Positions 18,186-26,733 of a DNA stretch of 64,000 bases are shown here, one piece after another. The notes beneath the pieces were generated by a model that was given only the letters and a program-made list of their open reading frames with translations, was not told the DNA's origin and searched no databases. This DNA is from Rhizobium jaguaris (GTDB taxonomy: Bacteria; Pseudomonadota; Alphaproteobacteria; Rhizobiales; Rhizobiaceae), in assembly GCF_003627755.1 (NCBI RefSeq), contig NZ_CP032694.1, forward strand, positions 1,107,501 to 1,171,500, read 5' to 3'. Both the position numbers and the translations under genes were made by a program. Each line of letters begins with the position of its first letter. Within the stretch, counting starts at the first letter, position 1.

Positions 18186-18220
18186 AAAACCCCCCATGGC
18201 ATTCGTGTCATGGGGTTTTT
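18186..18220 (+). terminator. Rho-independent terminator after the sigma-54 activator gene
   Basis: An A-rich run, CCCC and CATG pair with CATGGGG across a 10-base loop, followed by TTTTT. It lies about 40 bases after the activator stop. The opposite strand has a T-run as well, so it may also serve the convergent chaperonin operon. Confidence 0.75.
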
Positions 18221-18275
18221 CCTGGCTCGATGAACTTCACATGCGTTTCGGTTCCATCCGTCACCAGCCATTCTT

Positions 18276-18316
18276 CCCTCGATCGCCGCAAATGTTCTTC
18301 TTTCGGCGATCGAGGG
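18276..18316. terminator. Long stem-loop at the 3' end of the monooxygenase operon
   Basis: CCCTCGATCGCCG pairs perfectly with CGGCGATCGAGGG (13 base pairs) around a 15-base loop, just beyond the chaperonin stop. There is no T-run on the minus strand, so it may be an mRNA 3'-end stabiliser with the T-rich terminator next to it completing termination. Confidence 0.55.
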
Positions 18317-18331
18317 CATAGCTTGCGGCCG

Positions 18332-19963
18332 CTACGGACGACCGAGTTTCTCGGCTCCGCCACCGAGCGCAGGTCCTGCCGTGGGATCTTCGTCCTCGGC
18401 GAGATCGCCAATCAGCGTCTCGGTCGTCAGGATGAGCTTGGCGACTGAGGCCGCGTTCTGAAGCGCGGTATAGGTGACCCGCACCGGGTCGATGATCCCG
18501 GCTTCGATCATGTTCTGGTATTTGCCGGTTGAGGCATCGTAGCCATAGCCGCCATTGACGCGGGTGACTTCAGATACGACGGCATCGGGATCGCCGGCGG
18601 CATTGGTGGCAATTCTCCAGAGCGGGCGGGCAAGCACGGACTGTACAAGCCGGACGCCTTCGCCCACCTCTGGCGTCGCAGACTTGATCACCGCATCGAG
18701 CACAGGAGCGATCTGTGCGAGTGCAGAACCGCCGCCGGCGACCACCCCTTCTTCGGCCGCCGCGCGAACTGCATGCAGTGCGTCTTCGATCAACTGGATC
18801 GTCCGTTTCTGTTCGACGGGCGTGACGCCGCCCGCATAGAGCACCGCGGTGCCGCCGGAGAGCTTGGCCAGCCGTTCGCGCAACTTGTCCTGCTCGATAT
18901 TCGGCGGCGCCAGCTCATACTGGCGTTGTACCTGGGCACGGCGCGCTTCGATGACTGCGTGATCGCCGCCGCCGCCAACGATCGTCGTTTGGGTCGAGCT
19001 GGTTTTGACGCGCTCGGCCGATCCGAGATCTTCCGCCGTTATGGCTTCCAATCGGCCTCCGAGATCGCGGGCGATCACCCGCCCGCCGGTCAGGATCGCC
19101 AGATCCTCCATCATCGCCTTTCGCCAGTGGCCGTATTCCGGCGGATGAACGATCAGATATTTTCCCGGGCCATGCCTGCCAAGCAGGGTTACGACCACTT
19201 CGGGCGACACTTCCTCGGCGACGATCAGCAGCGGCCGGCCGGCCTTTTCGGCAATGGCGCGCGCAGCATCCAACGCCGCCGGCTCCTTGATCTTCAGGTC
19301 CGTCAGCAGGATGAGGGGCCGGTCGAGCACAGCCTCCATCTTCTCCTGATCCGTGACCATGTGGTGTGAAAGATAGCCCCGGTCGAAGGACATGCCTTCG
19401 ACAACATGCAGCGTGGTTTCGGTCGTGACGCTGAAGTCGGTGGTGATGACCCCGTCGGCGCCGACCTTTTCGTAGGCTTCCGCAACCAGCGCGCCGAGTT
19501 TCGTGTCCGTGGCGGCGATATTGGCGACAGCGGCCAGCGTGCCGTTGCCTCTGGCAGGTTTGGCGGTGGCTTTCAGCGCTTCGATCACTTTGCCGACCGC
19601 GAGGTCGATGCCCTTGCACAGGTCAACCGATTTCGCCCCGCGTTCACTCGCTTCGATACCCTTTTGCACCAGGGCATTGGCAAGGACGATTGCGGTCGTC
19701 GTGCCGTCGCCGGCGATTTCGTTGGTCTGCATGGAGACCTCGCGGACCACCTGCGCGCCCATGTTTTCGAAACGGTCATGCAATTCGATTTCGGAGGCGA
19801 TACTGACGCCGTCACGCGTCACCATGGGCGTTCCGAGGGGGCGATCGATCATCGCGTTCATCCCCTTCGGGCCAAGGGTCGGCTCCACGGCCGCGGCCAA
19901 CTGGCTGACCCCGCGGGCAAGGGCGCGACGGGCTTCGGAATTGTGTAACATCACTTTAGGCAT
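18332..19963 (-). CDS. Dedicated GroEL-like chaperonin of the monooxygenase operon
   Basis: The 543-residue protein is a full-length chaperonin: TLGPKGMN and GDGTTTA at the ATP site and the FENMGAQVV segment are conserved. The C-terminus ends in an acidic and glycine-rich tail (AEDEDPTAGP) and lacks the GGM repeats of housekeeping GroEL. No groES lies beside it. In actinobacterial propane monooxygenase operons a GroEL-like protein (MimG in mycobacteria) is needed for correct folding of the large hydroxylase subunit. The same role is inferred here from position as last gene of the operon. The apical region is divergent from GroEL, consistent with a specialised client. Confidence 0.88.
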   Translation of the reverse strand: MPKVMLHNSEARRALARGVSQLAAAVEPTLGPKGMNAMIDRPLGTPMVTRDGVSIASEIELHDRFENMGAQVVREVSMQTNEIAGDGTTTAIVLANALVQKGIEASERGAKSVDLCKGIDLAVGKVIEALKATAKPARGNGTLAAVANIAATDTKLGALVAEAYEKVGADGVITTDFSVTTETTLHVVEGMSFDRGYLSHHMVTDQEKMEAVLDRPLILLTDLKIKEPAALDAARAIAEKAGRPLLIVAEEVSPEVVVTLLGRHGPGKYLIVHPPEYGHWRKAMMEDLAILTGGRVIARDLGGRLEAITAEDLGSAERVKTSSTQTTIVGGGGDHAVIEARRAQVQRQYELAPPNIEQDKLRERLAKLSGGTAVLYAGGVTPVEQKRTIQLIEDALHAVRAAAEEGVVAGGGSALAQIAPVLDAVIKSATPEVGEGVRLVQSVLARPLWRIATNAAGDPDAVVSEVTRVNGGYGYDASTGKYQNMIEAGIIDPVRVTYTALQNAASVAKLILTTETLIGDLAEDEDPTAGPALGGGAEKLGRP

Positions 19964-20049
19964 GACTCCTCCTTCCGCCTGACGGGCGGCTTGTTGGTTT
20001 GGGGCCTTATGCTGAGAAGGCCGTTGCTTTGGTCGCTTAAGGCCGGCCT

Positions 20050-20862
20050 TCAGCTACGCGTCGAACAGCCGACCATCTGCCGCGCGGGAACCCGATCCAG
20101 GATGAAATCGACCAGAGTCGGCTCACCTTCGATCATCTCGACTTCCTTGTAGCGCGTCTGTTTCAGCCCGCGGCAAAGCGCGCCGTTGAACTCCATATTG
20201 ATCCGCACGCTGCGCAGGTCGGCGAGATAAAGAGTGAGAGCCTCCGCCTCGATCCGCTTTCCATCCCAGCAAACAACAGCCGCATCTTGCGACTGCAGGC
20301 GACCTTGCCGCCGCTCCTGCAGAGCCTCCCGATAACGGGCTCTTCCTTTCGCCGCTTCATCGCTGTCGGCGGCGAGGGTGTCGAAGCCATCCACCGTCAT
20401 GGCGACGATTTCGGCATCCGACAGGCCTATGCGTCTGAATCCGAGGATCACCGTTTCCTGGCGGCGTTTGAAAGCCTTCTGCTTGAATTTCCCCCGCAGC
20501 GCTTCGAGGTCCGTGTCCTCGGCGAGTGATCCGAAAATCTCGGCGAACGTCTTTCCCTCGGAAACGCCTAGGTTCACCTCCTCCGCGAACATGTGATCGT
20601 GAAGAGTAATCCGATAGGCCGGTGACCATGACAGGCTCTCCAATGCCGTCCTGACGTCGTCCAGCATGAGGAACGCAAAATTCGGGGAACACCAATAGGT
20701 CGGCAGCCGGAAGTCGATGTCGACATGACCATCGGCCGCGATCTCGGCCTTCTCGACGAAGCCCATCTCTGTGACCGGCTCATCCAATTCGGGGTCGTTG
20801 ACCCCTTCCAGGCGCCGCCAGAGTTCCCCCTGGCGGCTTTCGAGTTGGTCTAGGGAGGTCAT
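20050..20862 (-). CDS. MIP18/DUF59-type metal-sulfur assembly protein in the monooxygenase operon
   Basis: The 270-residue protein has an N-terminal MIP18 (PaaD/SufT-like) domain of about 110 residues: LEGVNDPELDEPVTEMGFV is the typical opening, with a conserved cysteine in PTYWCSPNF. The remaining 150 residues are helical and charged and have no family I recognise; one cysteine lies in the C-terminal VGCSTRS. Genes of this type accompany propane monooxygenase operons, where a part in di-iron or iron-sulfur maturation is likely but inferred. It starts 5 bases after the amidohydrolase stop. Confidence 0.75.
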   Translation of the reverse strand: MTSLDQLESRQGELWRRLEGVNDPELDEPVTEMGFVEKAEIAADGHVDIDFRLPTYWCSPNFAFLMLDDVRTALESLSWSPAYRITLHDHMFAEEVNLGVSEGKTFAEIFGSLAEDTDLEALRGKFKQKAFKRRQETVILGFRRIGLSDAEIVAMTVDGFDTLAADSDEAAKGRARYREALQERRQGRLQSQDAAVVCWDGKRIEAEALTLYLADLRSVRINMEFNGALCRGLKQTRYKEVEMIEGEPTLVDFILDRVPARQMVGCSTRS

Positions 20863-20867
20863 TCCGG

Positions 20868-21890
20868 CTACTCCGCGGCGATGCTGATGGGTGATCCAGC
20901 AAGCGCCGACTTCTTTGCGGCGACGTCGATGTTGTAGAGCCGTGCGGCGTTCAGGCCGAGGATCTTTTCCTTGATCTCGGGCGTGAGGTCTACGCCGCGC
21001 TCCTTCTTGATGTCATCAGGCAGTTCGAAGGCCCAGAGTTTCTCGACCAGCCAGCGCGGCGTCCAGATCGCGTAGTCGGAGCCGAAGAGGATCTTTTCCG
21101 GACCGATCCAGAACAGAAGTTCGGAGATCACCTCGGCGAAATAGCGCGGCCGCGAATGGATGAAGGGAAGCGCCACGGCCAGGCCGCCATAGACATTCGT
21201 CTCCTGCACGCCGATCCAACAGAAATCGTCGAGGCGCGGCAGGCCGCAATGTTCGACGATCCAGTTGAGGTTTTGGAAATCGGTCGCAGCATAATCGACG
21301 TCATGCACGTCGAAGGCGTCCTTGTTCAGCGGTATGATCGTAGGGCCTTTGTGGACATGGATGTTCTTGATCCCGAGCTTTTCGCAGAGTTCGAAGCAGC
21401 GATAGGCCTCGGGGTCGTTCAACTTCCATCCTTTGGAGGCGCCGTTCCATTCGGCCGTGTACATCTTCACGCCCTGGATATTGTAGGTCTCCTTCATGTA
21501 GTGGATGTATTCGAGCGCCTTTTCCCCATCGCGCGGATCGAACGAGCCGTTGACGATGAAGCGCTCCGGATACCGCTTCGCCATCTCCGCATTGCGCTCG
21601 ATCGTGTTGAAGCCGTTCTTGTAGAAATCCTTGAGATAGGTCGACTGAACGATCGCAACATCATCCGGACCGTCGATGAAAAGGTCGCGGTAAAGATCAT
21701 CGGCGCTGTATTTTTCGAACTTGCTCTTGTCCCAAAGCTCCTCCTTCGGGCTCAGCGCGGTGTGATAGGCATAAAAGCATTCGACGAATTGCTTGCCGTG
21801 GACGTTGCGCTGGTTCTCCGGGCTTCCGTCCCAGAAGTGCGTATGGCCGTCGACGACAAAAATTTCCTTGCCTTCGGGTGTCAGGTACAT
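20868..21890 (-). CDS. Amidohydrolase-family protein of the monooxygenase operon
   Basis: The 340-residue metal-dependent hydrolase belongs to the amidohydrolase-2 (TIM-barrel) group. Metal-binding motifs are VDGHTHFWD near the N-terminus, HVHKG mid-protein, VEHCG, and FGSDYAIW in the C-terminal third. Genes of this type are regularly found after the coupling protein gene in propane and phenol monooxygenase operons. Its substrate is not known; a decarboxylase or hydrolase acting on an oxidation product, or a maturation role, are possible. It is tightly linked to the MIP18-domain gene. Confidence 0.82.
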   Translation of the reverse strand: MYLTPEGKEIFVVDGHTHFWDGSPENQRNVHGKQFVECFYAYHTALSPKEELWDKSKFEKYSADDLYRDLFIDGPDDVAIVQSTYLKDFYKNGFNTIERNAEMAKRYPERFIVNGSFDPRDGEKALEYIHYMKETYNIQGVKMYTAEWNGASKGWKLNDPEAYRCFELCEKLGIKNIHVHKGPTIIPLNKDAFDVHDVDYAATDFQNLNWIVEHCGLPRLDDFCWIGVQETNVYGGLAVALPFIHSRPRYFAEVISELLFWIGPEKILFGSDYAIWTPRWLVEKLWAFELPDDIKKERGVDLTPEIKEKILGLNAARLYNIDVAAKKSALAGSPISIAAE

Positions 21891-21961
21891 GGTGGTCTCC
21901 TCTCAAATTTTTACCGTTTCGTCATGGCGCGCACCTCCGCGCGCGCCACTCTCGCCCGACG

Positions 21962-22330
21962 TCAGATGTATTCGAAGACCTCGTCCATGTTGCCGAACAG
22001 GATAACGGTGTTGTCATCGATGCGGACCATGCGGCCATAGTGAGTGGACGTGTTGACCTCGAATATCTCGGCGGTCATTTCGCGGCCGAGATATTCGCTG
22101 ATCTCGTCCATCTTGAAGATCAGCTTGCCGTTACCGTCGATGCGGATCAGGGCTGGCTGGTAGGTGACGATCACACCGGGCTTCTGGCTCATGAACTCGG
22201 CGATGGCGCGCGCCTCGACGGAGTCGTTCATGGTGACGCCGCACTGGTGGGAAATCGTCTGCTCGAAGGTGATATCCTTCATCGACTTGAAGATGTTGTC
22301 GTGCGAAGTATCGCGTGCAACGGTTGACAT
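21962..22330 (-). CDS. prmD: Monooxygenase coupling (effector) protein, MmoB/DmpM family
   Basis: The 122-residue, cofactor-less regulatory protein binds the hydroxylase and tunes electron transfer and substrate access at the di-iron centre. Family features are a flexible N-terminus, the SVEARAIAEFM helix, and VTYQPALIRIDGNGKLIF leading to a conserved LGREMTAEIFEVNTS segment. The length is usual for the family. It follows the small hydroxylase subunit gene by 18 bases with a good ribosome-binding site (GGGAG). The symbol follows the propane monooxygenase operons of Gordonia and Rhodococcus (mimD in mycobacteria). Confidence 0.88.
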   Translation of the reverse strand: MSTVARDTSHDNIFKSMKDITFEQTISHQCGVTMNDSVEARAIAEFMSQKPGVIVTYQPALIRIDGNGKLIFKMDEISEYLGREMTAEIFEVNTSTHYGRMVRIDDNTVILFGNMDEVFEYI

Positions 22331-22348
22331 GGAAAAAGCTCCCTTCGA

Positions 22349-23407
22349 TTAACGCTTGAGTTCGAGTTCGCCGAGGATCTTGCCGAGGCGTTCTTGTGAC
22401 TGGGCCTGGACGTCGGCGAACGAAACCGGCTTGGAGTGCGGCATCGACCAGATCGGCTGCAGACCGAGCGCGGCCTTGTCTGCAAGCTCGCCATGCTTTT
22501 TGATCCAGCTCTGGAAAAGCTTGCGGTTGGCCGTCCCGTGAGACGGATCGTTGGCAAGCAGGTAGACCAGGTCGATCGTGTTAGCGAGATTGCGCTCGTA
22601 ATCGGCCTCGGCGGCGGAAATCACCGGTGGAGTGACGAAGTCATGATTTGCCGCAGCCGCCTGCATGAGGAAGCCTGAGCGGAAGAGTTCGCCGACCAAC
22701 GGCTCGAACACGATGTTGATGGCAAAATACTGCTCGAGATAGTCGGCCGTACCCATGATCGTTTCGACGGCCTTGCGCGTATCCTGCCAGACGCCGTCCT
22801 CGAGCCAATGCTTCTTGCCAAGCTCGTCATCCCAACCCGGGATGTCCATGCCGATCTCGGCGAGGTAAAGCGTGATGTCCTGGGCAAGGCGAAGCTTGTA
22901 GGACGAGTTGGTCAGCGTGGCGTTGTTGATCATCTGCGTGTAGCCGTAGCGCTGCGCCTGCATCAACGACGTCCCCAGTCCGAATTCGACGTGTTTCCAC
23001 GCGCCGAGATGCGCTTGCAAGATTTTGATCCAGGCCTTGTCGAAAGCCTTTGGCGCGCCGGCGCGGCGTGCGTTGGCAATCACGCTCTGCACCATGGTCT
23101 CGATCTTCGACTGGCGCTGATAGTGCGTGCGTTCCCATTCCTGGTCCGGCGCGCGGAAAGCATGCCAGTTGGAGCTTTTGGCGGCTGTGTTGTCCTTGAC
23201 GTATGCGCCCTTGCCGTCGGCAAAGGAAATGATCCAATTCTGGATGAGATAGCGTTCGGGATCCGGCTGGACGTCGACAGTGACATCCTCGTAGTGGGTG
23301 GCCCGCTGGCCCTTCGGATCGAAGTAGCGGTATTTGCGGCTGTTGGAATCGGCAAAGATCGCCGCTCCGGCGGCACCTGACCCGACTGAACTCGATAATG
23401 CTGGCAT
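22349..23407 (-). CDS. prmC: Di-iron monooxygenase hydroxylase small (beta) subunit
   Basis: The 352-residue protein is a catalytically silent ferritin-fold partner of the large subunit in the hydroxylase. Typical segments are RKYRYFDPKGQRATHYEDVT near the N-terminus, RYLIQNWIISFADGKGAY, and RYGYTQMINNATLTNSSYKLR mid-protein (seen in part as QMINNATLTNS). The usual ExxH iron ligands are absent, as expected for beta subunits. I started at the second ATG because GGAGCGAG lies just before it; the first ATG at 23422 has no such site. It belongs to the prmABCD-type order of this operon. Confidence 0.87.
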   Translation of the reverse strand: MPALSSSVGSGAAGAAIFADSNSRKYRYFDPKGQRATHYEDVTVDVQPDPERYLIQNWIISFADGKGAYVKDNTAAKSSNWHAFRAPDQEWERTHYQRQSKIETMVQSVIANARRAGAPKAFDKAWIKILQAHLGAWKHVEFGLGTSLMQAQRYGYTQMINNATLTNSSYKLRLAQDITLYLAEIGMDIPGWDDELGKKHWLEDGVWQDTRKAVETIMGTADYLEQYFAINIVFEPLVGELFRSGFLMQAAAANHDFVTPPVISAAEADYERNLANTIDLVYLLANDPSHGTANRKLFQSWIKKHGELADKAALGLQPIWSMPHSKPVSFADVQAQSQERLGKILGELELKR

Positions 23408-23460
23408 AGTTCTCGCTCCCATGTTGCGTTGCGATGTTGCTGTTCGGTCTCCGTCCAGCC

Positions 23461-24546
23461 TTAATGCCCGGGCGTTCCTCCTCCGGACGAAGTGGTGAAT
23501 TTGTCAAAGAAGATGCGTTCGGATTCGAAGCCGTTCATGAAAAGGACCGGCTGCAGAGCATCGATCATCGGCGGAGGGCCGCAGGCATAGACGTCGCCAT
23601 TGCCGTCCAGCGCCAGCTCCTTGAGCTTGGCGTCGACGCTTTCGTGAACGAAGCCGCGCTCGCCCGTCCAGCCGCTATCCTCGGCGGCGTGCGAAAGCAC
23701 CGGAATGAAAGTGACCTCCGGGTGCCGAGCGACGAGCTCGTCGATCCTGTCGAGATGGAACAGATCCTCGCTAGTTCTCGCGCCGTAGAAAAAATAGACC
23801 GGCCGTGTTTCGCCGCTGAGGAGATGATCGTTGAGGATCGACCAGACCGGCGACATGCCGGATCCCGCGCCGACCAGAACTAGAGGTCCTTCTCGATTTT
23901 CGCGCCGGAAACAGGTTCCGTAAGGTCCGACGACGGTAACGGCGACACCGAGCTCGATTCCTCCGGAATCGAGCTCTCCGGAGAATTTTCCCTGGGGGTA
24001 TTTTTTGATGATGAACGAGAGTTCTTGGGTTTCGCGCGGCGTATTTGCCATGGAGAACGAGCGCGTAATCGTCTCCCCATCTTTCGTGGTGACTGTGATG
24101 TCGACATACTGCCCCGCCCAGAACTTGATTGGCGAACCGAGCTCGATTTCGATGCCGCGAATGTCATGGGTCAGCTTTTCGATCTTCGTAATCCGGCCCG
24201 TATAGCTTTTGACCGCGATCGATTTTGCGAGAACTTCCTCATCGTAATTCAGAAGTTCAACCTCCATGTCCGAATAGGCAATCGTCCGGCAGAGCAGGAT
24301 GTGTCCGGAATCCCTCTCCATATCGTTGAGCGCGAAGGTCGAATATTTCAGCAGGTCGACTTCGCCGTCGAGCAGCACGCATTTGCAGGCGGAACATTGT
24401 CCTTCCTTGCAGCCATGGGGCAGGGCAATGCCCTGGCGGAAGGCAGCGTTCAGAACCGTTTCGCCGTTTTCCACCTCGAATTCGACGCCAACTGGCTCCA
24501 GCCGCACCGTATGAACCGGTTGATCTAATTTTTGCGCATTGGCCAT
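23461..24546 (-). CDS. prmB: Monooxygenase reductase (2Fe-2S and FAD/NAD domains)
   Basis: The 361-residue reductase passes electrons from NADH to the hydroxylase. The N-terminal ferredoxin domain has the cysteine pattern in CKEGQCSAC and the distal LLCRT. The FAD-binding domain has RSFSMAN, and the NAD-binding domain has LVGAGSGMSPVWSIL and YACGPPPMID. The start was set at the ATG preceded by GGGAG; seven residues further upstream are possible. It lies between the two hydroxylase subunit genes, the order seen in propane monooxygenase operons. Confidence 0.9.
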   Translation of the reverse strand: MANAQKLDQPVHTVRLEPVGVEFEVENGETVLNAAFRQGIALPHGCKEGQCSACKCVLLDGEVDLLKYSTFALNDMERDSGHILLCRTIAYSDMEVELLNYDEEVLAKSIAVKSYTGRITKIEKLTHDIRGIEIELGSPIKFWAGQYVDITVTTKDGETITRSFSMANTPRETQELSFIIKKYPQGKFSGELDSGGIELGVAVTVVGPYGTCFRRENREGPLVLVGAGSGMSPVWSILNDHLLSGETRPVYFFYGARTSEDLFHLDRIDELVARHPEVTFIPVLSHAAEDSGWTGERGFVHESVDAKLKELALDGNGDVYACGPPPMIDALQPVLFMNGFESERIFFDKFTTSSGGGTPGH

Positions 24547-24609
24547 TTGCAACTCCCAATTCCTCACCGCTCCGCCTCGTGAAAGGAGAACGGCCTCTTC
24601 CCGGAATGT

Positions 24610-24634
24610 GGCGGAGGCCTTCGCAGCCTCCGCC
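24610..24634 (-). promoter_or_regulatory. Intercistronic stem-loop between large-subunit and reductase genes
   Basis: GGCGGAGGC and GCCTCCGCC form a perfect 9-bp stem with a 7-base loop in the gap after the first gene of the operon. No T-run follows. It may protect the upstream message or reduce read-through so that the hydroxylase subunit is made in excess over the reductase. Confidence 0.5.
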
Positions 24635-24645
24635 GTATCGGCGCC

Positions 24646-26313
24646 TTAGTTGAACGGCGTGATGGTGAAGCCAGCACGGTATTCGGCGAGGTGCTGCTCG
24701 CGCTCGGTCGGCGACATCTGGCGCAGCAGCGTCAATGGAGACTGCAGCGTGTGGCCGCGGACATCGTCGAGCGTCCACATGTCTTTGCCGTCGAAACGCA
24801 GATGCGGCTGCGGGATGAGCGTCTTGCCATCGGAACGGACGAAGTTGAGGTCCTTGATCGCGTCGGCGAGATCCCAGCCGTGATAGAGCGACTCCCACTC
24901 GCGCTTGCCGCTGAAGCGGCCCATCGCGGGTGTCGGCCGGCCCTGGTATTCATCGGCAAACGCCTCGACGGCGGTCCAGCGGTCCAGTTCATGCGCGAAG
25001 GTATGAAGCTGACCGTCGATCTCGTCGGTGACGATGTCTTCACGAATGACCGCCGGAACGAGGCAGCTCCAGCAGCGATGCGGATAGACGTAGCCGACCT
25101 CTTCGTTGAAGGTGATGATCTTCTCGCCGCGATGGCTGAGCTTGTCATACCATTTCCAGAAGTCGCCGAACTCTGCATACCAGCCCGGATATTTCTGTTC
25201 GAACCACTCGAAATCGGCCTCGCGCTGGGCTTCGATACGCCAGAAGTTCACTGGCCAGCCGACAGCGAAGAACTGGGCTACTTTGTGGACATAGTTCTTC
25301 TTGGTGATGCGGTTCCAGGCTTCGTGAACGTCGTCGTGGTGAACCTTGATGCCGTATTTTTCGAGGGGCAGCATGTAGGTGCGGTAGTAGTCCTCGAAAA
25401 TCCAGCGGTGCCACATTTCCGCATAGGATTCCTTGTTCTTGTCGCGATTGGTGGTGCCGTATTCGATGAATGTGCCGATAGCGGCGTCGACGATCGCGTG
25501 GTTCTGCCAGAAGGCGTAGCGCAGGTCACGCTCCAGCAGCAGATGGTTTTCCGGCTCCTTCAGCGCGGCCATCAGCAGAGAGTGGCCGTTGCCGATGTGG
25601 CGGCTTTCGTCGGACTGAACCGACAGGAAGACGGTCGGCAGGGCATAGTCGCCATTGCGGGCGGCCTCCGACGGCATTGCGACGAACAGCGTGTTGGTGA
25701 ATGCGGTCTCCGCAACGACGGTCAGGTACAGGCACGCGGAGGTCATCACGTCGCCGGTGATGAAGCCCTCGCCGAACTGACGTCCGATCGTCGTGGCATA
25801 GCACTTGCCGAAGGCTTCTTCGGTGATGTCGAAGCCGGCGGGATCGATGTAGTTTTCCATGTACCATTTTTTCAGGTTCATCTGGATCGTCGAGTGACGG
25901 AACTCGTCGACCATCTGCATGGTGAAGCCGGTACGCAGGTCTTCACCGGGAGCGATACGCGCGACCATCGCCATCGAGCGGGCCGCCGAGATTTCCGGGA
26001 AGGGGATGATCGCGAGGAAGAGCTTCATCCACTCGACCCAGCGCGGCTCCACGTTGCGGAACATGTCGCCGCGCAGGGCGGCATCGAGAGCGCCGTAAAC
26101 GCGATTGTCCTTTTCTTCCTGCATGGGGAAGTAGGAACGCAGAACCTGCTTCATCGGATCGCGCGGCGCCTTGGTGATCTTGTAATCCGTCGGAAACGTC
26201 ATCGCTTCCTGGACGTAGGTGGGATTCCAACCGAGGTCGGAAATCTTCTTGGTTGCCTCACCGACGGAAATACCGCGCTGTGAGGTAATCTTGTTCAGCG
26301 TCAAAGACGACAT
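24646..26313 (-). CDS. prmA: Soluble di-iron monooxygenase large (alpha) subunit, propane/phenol type
   Basis: The 555-residue catalytic subunit inserts one oxygen atom of O2 into the substrate at a carboxylate-bridged di-iron centre. The two iron-binding ExxH motifs are DEFRHSTIQ near residue 135 and DESRHIGNG near residue 235. Other family segments are FPMQEEKDNRVYGALD, FGEGFITGD, ETAFTNTLFVAMP and YPHRCWSC. As I recall the family, these match group-5 monooxygenases such as PrmA and MimA rather than methane, toluene or alkene monooxygenases. Related enzymes act on propane, acetone and phenol, so the true substrate is open. The second ATG was chosen as start because GGAGG lies nine bases before it but only three before the first. 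Confidence 0.92.
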   Translation of the reverse strand: MSSLTLNKITSQRGISVGEATKKISDLGWNPTYVQEAMTFPTDYKITKAPRDPMKQVLRSYFPMQEEKDNRVYGALDAALRGDMFRNVEPRWVEWMKLFLAIIPFPEISAARSMAMVARIAPGEDLRTGFTMQMVDEFRHSTIQMNLKKWYMENYIDPAGFDITEEAFGKCYATTIGRQFGEGFITGDVMTSACLYLTVVAETAFTNTLFVAMPSEAARNGDYALPTVFLSVQSDESRHIGNGHSLLMAALKEPENHLLLERDLRYAFWQNHAIVDAAIGTFIEYGTTNRDKNKESYAEMWHRWIFEDYYRTYMLPLEKYGIKVHHDDVHEAWNRITKKNYVHKVAQFFAVGWPVNFWRIEAQREADFEWFEQKYPGWYAEFGDFWKWYDKLSHRGEKIITFNEEVGYVYPHRCWSCLVPAVIREDIVTDEIDGQLHTFAHELDRWTAVEAFADEYQGRPTPAMGRFSGKREWESLYHGWDLADAIKDLNFVRSDGKTLIPQPHLRFDGKDMWTLDDVRGHTLQSPLTLLRQMSPTEREQHLAEYRAGFTITPFN

Positions 26314-26584
26314 CGTCATTAGCCTCCACTATCTAACTATCTGCCGCAGGCCCCTCCGGCCTCGGCTGGAACGGCGCGCAAAGCACCGCGAGCGAAAATT
26401 GAAACGGCAAGACAAAGCTGCGCCTGGGCGCGTCCCGAAGTCCGGCCATTCAAGTGGATTATGGCAAAGGTATTCCGGAGGAACACTGGACGACTTCCGT
26501 CCAGGCATCTTCGCTAGTTCCTCCTCCGCTCCTTCGTTCTTCTAGCGTCGCTGTGAGCGCGATGGCTTCTTATGACGGAATTAA

Positions 26585-26602
26585 TGCAAAGGCCGTGCCA
26601 AG
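26585..26602 (-). promoter_or_regulatory. Sigma-54 promoter of the monooxygenase operon
   Basis: On the minus strand the site reads CTTGGCACGGCCTTTGCA. TGGCAC and TTGCA are spaced by five bases, matching the -24/-12 consensus at every key position. Transcription should begin near 26573, leaving a leader of about 260 bases before the large-subunit start. Confidence 0.85.
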
Positions 26603-26613
26603 CCAGAAATAGG

Positions 26614-26637
26614 CTTGTTTATCGCATCTGGAACAAG
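26614..26637. promoter_or_regulatory. Inverted repeat next to the sigma-54 promoter
   Basis: CTTGTT and AACAAG are separated by 12 bases. The site lies 12 bases upstream of the -24 element, closer than usual for an enhancer, so it may be a repressor or accessory site, or chance. Confidence 0.25.
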
Positions 26638-26711
26638 GGAAATGGAGATCAGTGTAACGTTATTTTACAATCGTAATTCACATTTGTAATTTTTATATTG
26701 GGTGGTACATC

Positions 26712-26733
26712 TGAAGTTTAATTTACAACTTCA
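26712..26733. promoter_or_regulatory. Inverted repeat in the AT-rich upstream region, candidate enhancer
   Basis: TGAAGTT and AACTTCA (7 bp arms, 8-base spacer) lie about 110 bases upstream of the -24 element, a suitable distance for an enhancer-binding protein. It could also control the plus-strand four-gene set that starts at 26821. Confidence 0.35.

Noticed and set aside
24691..26283. A 530-codon plus-strand open frame
   Set aside because: It is entirely antisense to the monooxygenase large-subunit gene, which has strong family motifs; the long frame reflects GC-rich codon bias.
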